The notes under the pieces were generated by a model. The model did no database searches and was not told where the DNA came from. It saw only the letters and a list, made by a program, of their open reading frames with translations. A DNA stretch of 64,000 nucleotides, taken from positions 62,001 to 126,000 of the forward strand of contig NZ_JBGCCU010000017.1 in the NCBI RefSeq assembly GCF_041261445.1, written 5' to 3'. Below are positions 63,329-64,000 of this stretch, one piece after another. Position 1 is the stretch's first letter. Each line of letters opens with the position of its first letter. Origin of the DNA: Catenulispora sp. EB89 (GTDB lineage Bacteria; Actinomycetota; Actinomycetes; Streptomycetales; Catenulisporaceae). The translations under genes and the position numbers were made by a program.

Positions 63329-64000
63329 CTAGCCCAGCCCGTAGACCCTGGTGGCGGTGCCGCCGAACACCGCCTCCCGCTCCGCCTCCGACAGCTCCGA
63401 GGTCAGCTGCATCGTCGTTTCCACAACCTGTGGGTAACCGGCGCCCAGCGTGCTCACCGGCCAGTCGCTGCCGAACATCACGCGGTCCGGCCCGAAGGCC
63501 TCCAGCACCAGGTCCGAGTACGGCCGCAGGTCCGCGATCGTCCAGCGCTCCACGTCGGCCTCGGTGACCATGCCGGACAGCTTGCACGTCACGTTCGGCA
63601 GCTCTGCCAGGGCCCTGATGTCCGAGGCCCACGGCTCCCGCTCGCCGGCGGCGATCCGCGGCTTGCCCAGGTGGTCCAGGACGAACCGCAGGTCCGGCAC
63701 GGCCTGCGCGACCGCGACGCAGTCCGGGAGCTGGTCCGCGCGCACGATGAGGTCGAAGGCCAGCCCGGCCGAGGCCAGCTGTCGCAGACCCCTGAGCGTG
63801 TCGGCCTCGGTCAGCCACCCGCCGTCCGGCAGCTCCTGCACCTGGTGCCGGATGCCGACCAGCCGGCGGCCGCCGGTCCCGGACAGCAGCTCGCTGAGCC
63901 GCTCGCCGAAGTTCGGCACGGTGACGTCGGTCCAGCCCACCACCCCGGCGACGAGATCCGACGTCTCGGCGAGCGCCAGCATCTCCGGCGTCTCGTCGAC
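63329..64000 (-). CDS. amidohydrolase 2 family protein, N-terminus outside the window
   Basis: The frame is open to the right edge, giving the C-terminal 223 residues of a TIM-barrel metal hydrolase. FVLDHLGKP supplies a metal-binding His, and FGSDWPVS the catalytic Asp. Fuconolactonase and 2-pyrone-4,6-dicarboxylate lactonase are close family types. The N-terminal HxH motif should lie beyond position 64000. An internal ATG at 63982 is not likely to be the true start. Confidence 0.85.
   Translation of the reverse strand, partial: VDETPEMLALAETSDLVAGVVGWTDVTVPNFGERLSELLSGTGGRRLVGIRHQVQELPDGGWLTEADTLRGLRQLASAGLAFDLIVRADQLPDCVAVAQAVPDLRFVLDHLGKPRIAAGEREPWASDIRALAELPNVTCKLSGMVTEADVERWTIADLRPYSDLVLEAFGPDRVMFGSDWPVSTLGAGYPQVVETTMQLTSELSEAEREAVFGGTATRVYGLG

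Overview
The window is GC-rich chromosomal DNA from an actinobacterium. The support is strong GC bias at third codon positions, many GTG starts, 4-bp ATGA/GTGA gene overlaps, short -10-to-start (leaderless) promoters, and the gene orders metG-tatD-rpfB-rsmA-ispE and rsmI/pmt (divergent), which are typical of actinobacteria. A Streptomyces- or Catenulispora-type soil organism fits best, but the genus cannot be fixed from this sequence alone.

Layout. 0.2-3.3 kb: an ATP-sulfurylase pair (cysD, cysN) coupled to a methyltransferase. 3.4-9.8 kb: an island of less GC-rich genes next to a tRNA-Ser(GCU) gene. It holds a nuclease-like protein, a DUF6879/XRE (DUF5753) regulatory module, a small-peptide operon with a broken cupin oxygenase, an aldo/keto reductase, an APH-like phosphotransferase and the C-terminal stump of a tyrosine integrase. 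Similar tandem AACTGC repeats lie at both ends. 10.2-13.7 kb: a large PAS/degenerate-kinase/receiver protein. 14.2-15.5 kb: an IS630-type element sitting exactly between two convergent stop codons. 15.5-35.9 kb (minus strand): a 20-kb run of eight overlapping genes. Four are tandem DUF4132 paralogues of about 1,100 residues each, followed by a MoxR/YehL-type AAA+ ATPase, a DUF5682 protein, a VWA protein and a SWIM zinc-finger protein. The order matches the E. coli yehI-yehL-yehM-yehP-yehQ set, but with the yehI-like gene present four times. This is the most interesting system in the window.

36.0-40.1 kb: a membrane GGDEF-EAL enzyme coupled to an alpha-oxoamine-synthase-like PLP enzyme and an MgtC-like protein. 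40.2-45.2 kb: a secreted phosphoesterase with two near-identical Ig-like repeats, a YiaAB protein, and a Ser/Thr kinase with an extracytoplasmic beta-propeller. 45.3-54.4 kb: the housekeeping block (ispE, rsmA, rpfB, tatD, metG, an orphan antitoxin, rsmI and a protein O-mannosyltransferase). 54.5-64 kb: a hydrolase, a TNT-domain putative NADase, an HtpX-like protease, a truncated globin plus flavohaemoglobin-like pair, a DivIVA-like coiled coil, a beta-hydroxyacid-dehydrogenase-like protein, a methyltransferase and a TrmH-family RNA methyltransferase sharing a symmetric promoter, a hypothetical protein, and an amidohydrolase cut by the window end.

Working together. The 20-kb operon looks translationally coupled from end to end, so its products probably form one MoxR-VWA chaperone/remodelling machine with DUF4132 proteins as large alpha-solenoid partners. 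The island between 3.4 and 9.8 kb looks like a decaying mobile element whose regulator probably controls two promoters through tandem GCGCAAGTTC boxes. Most start sites given here were chosen from overlaps, Shine-Dalgarno sequences or -10 positions, and are inferences.
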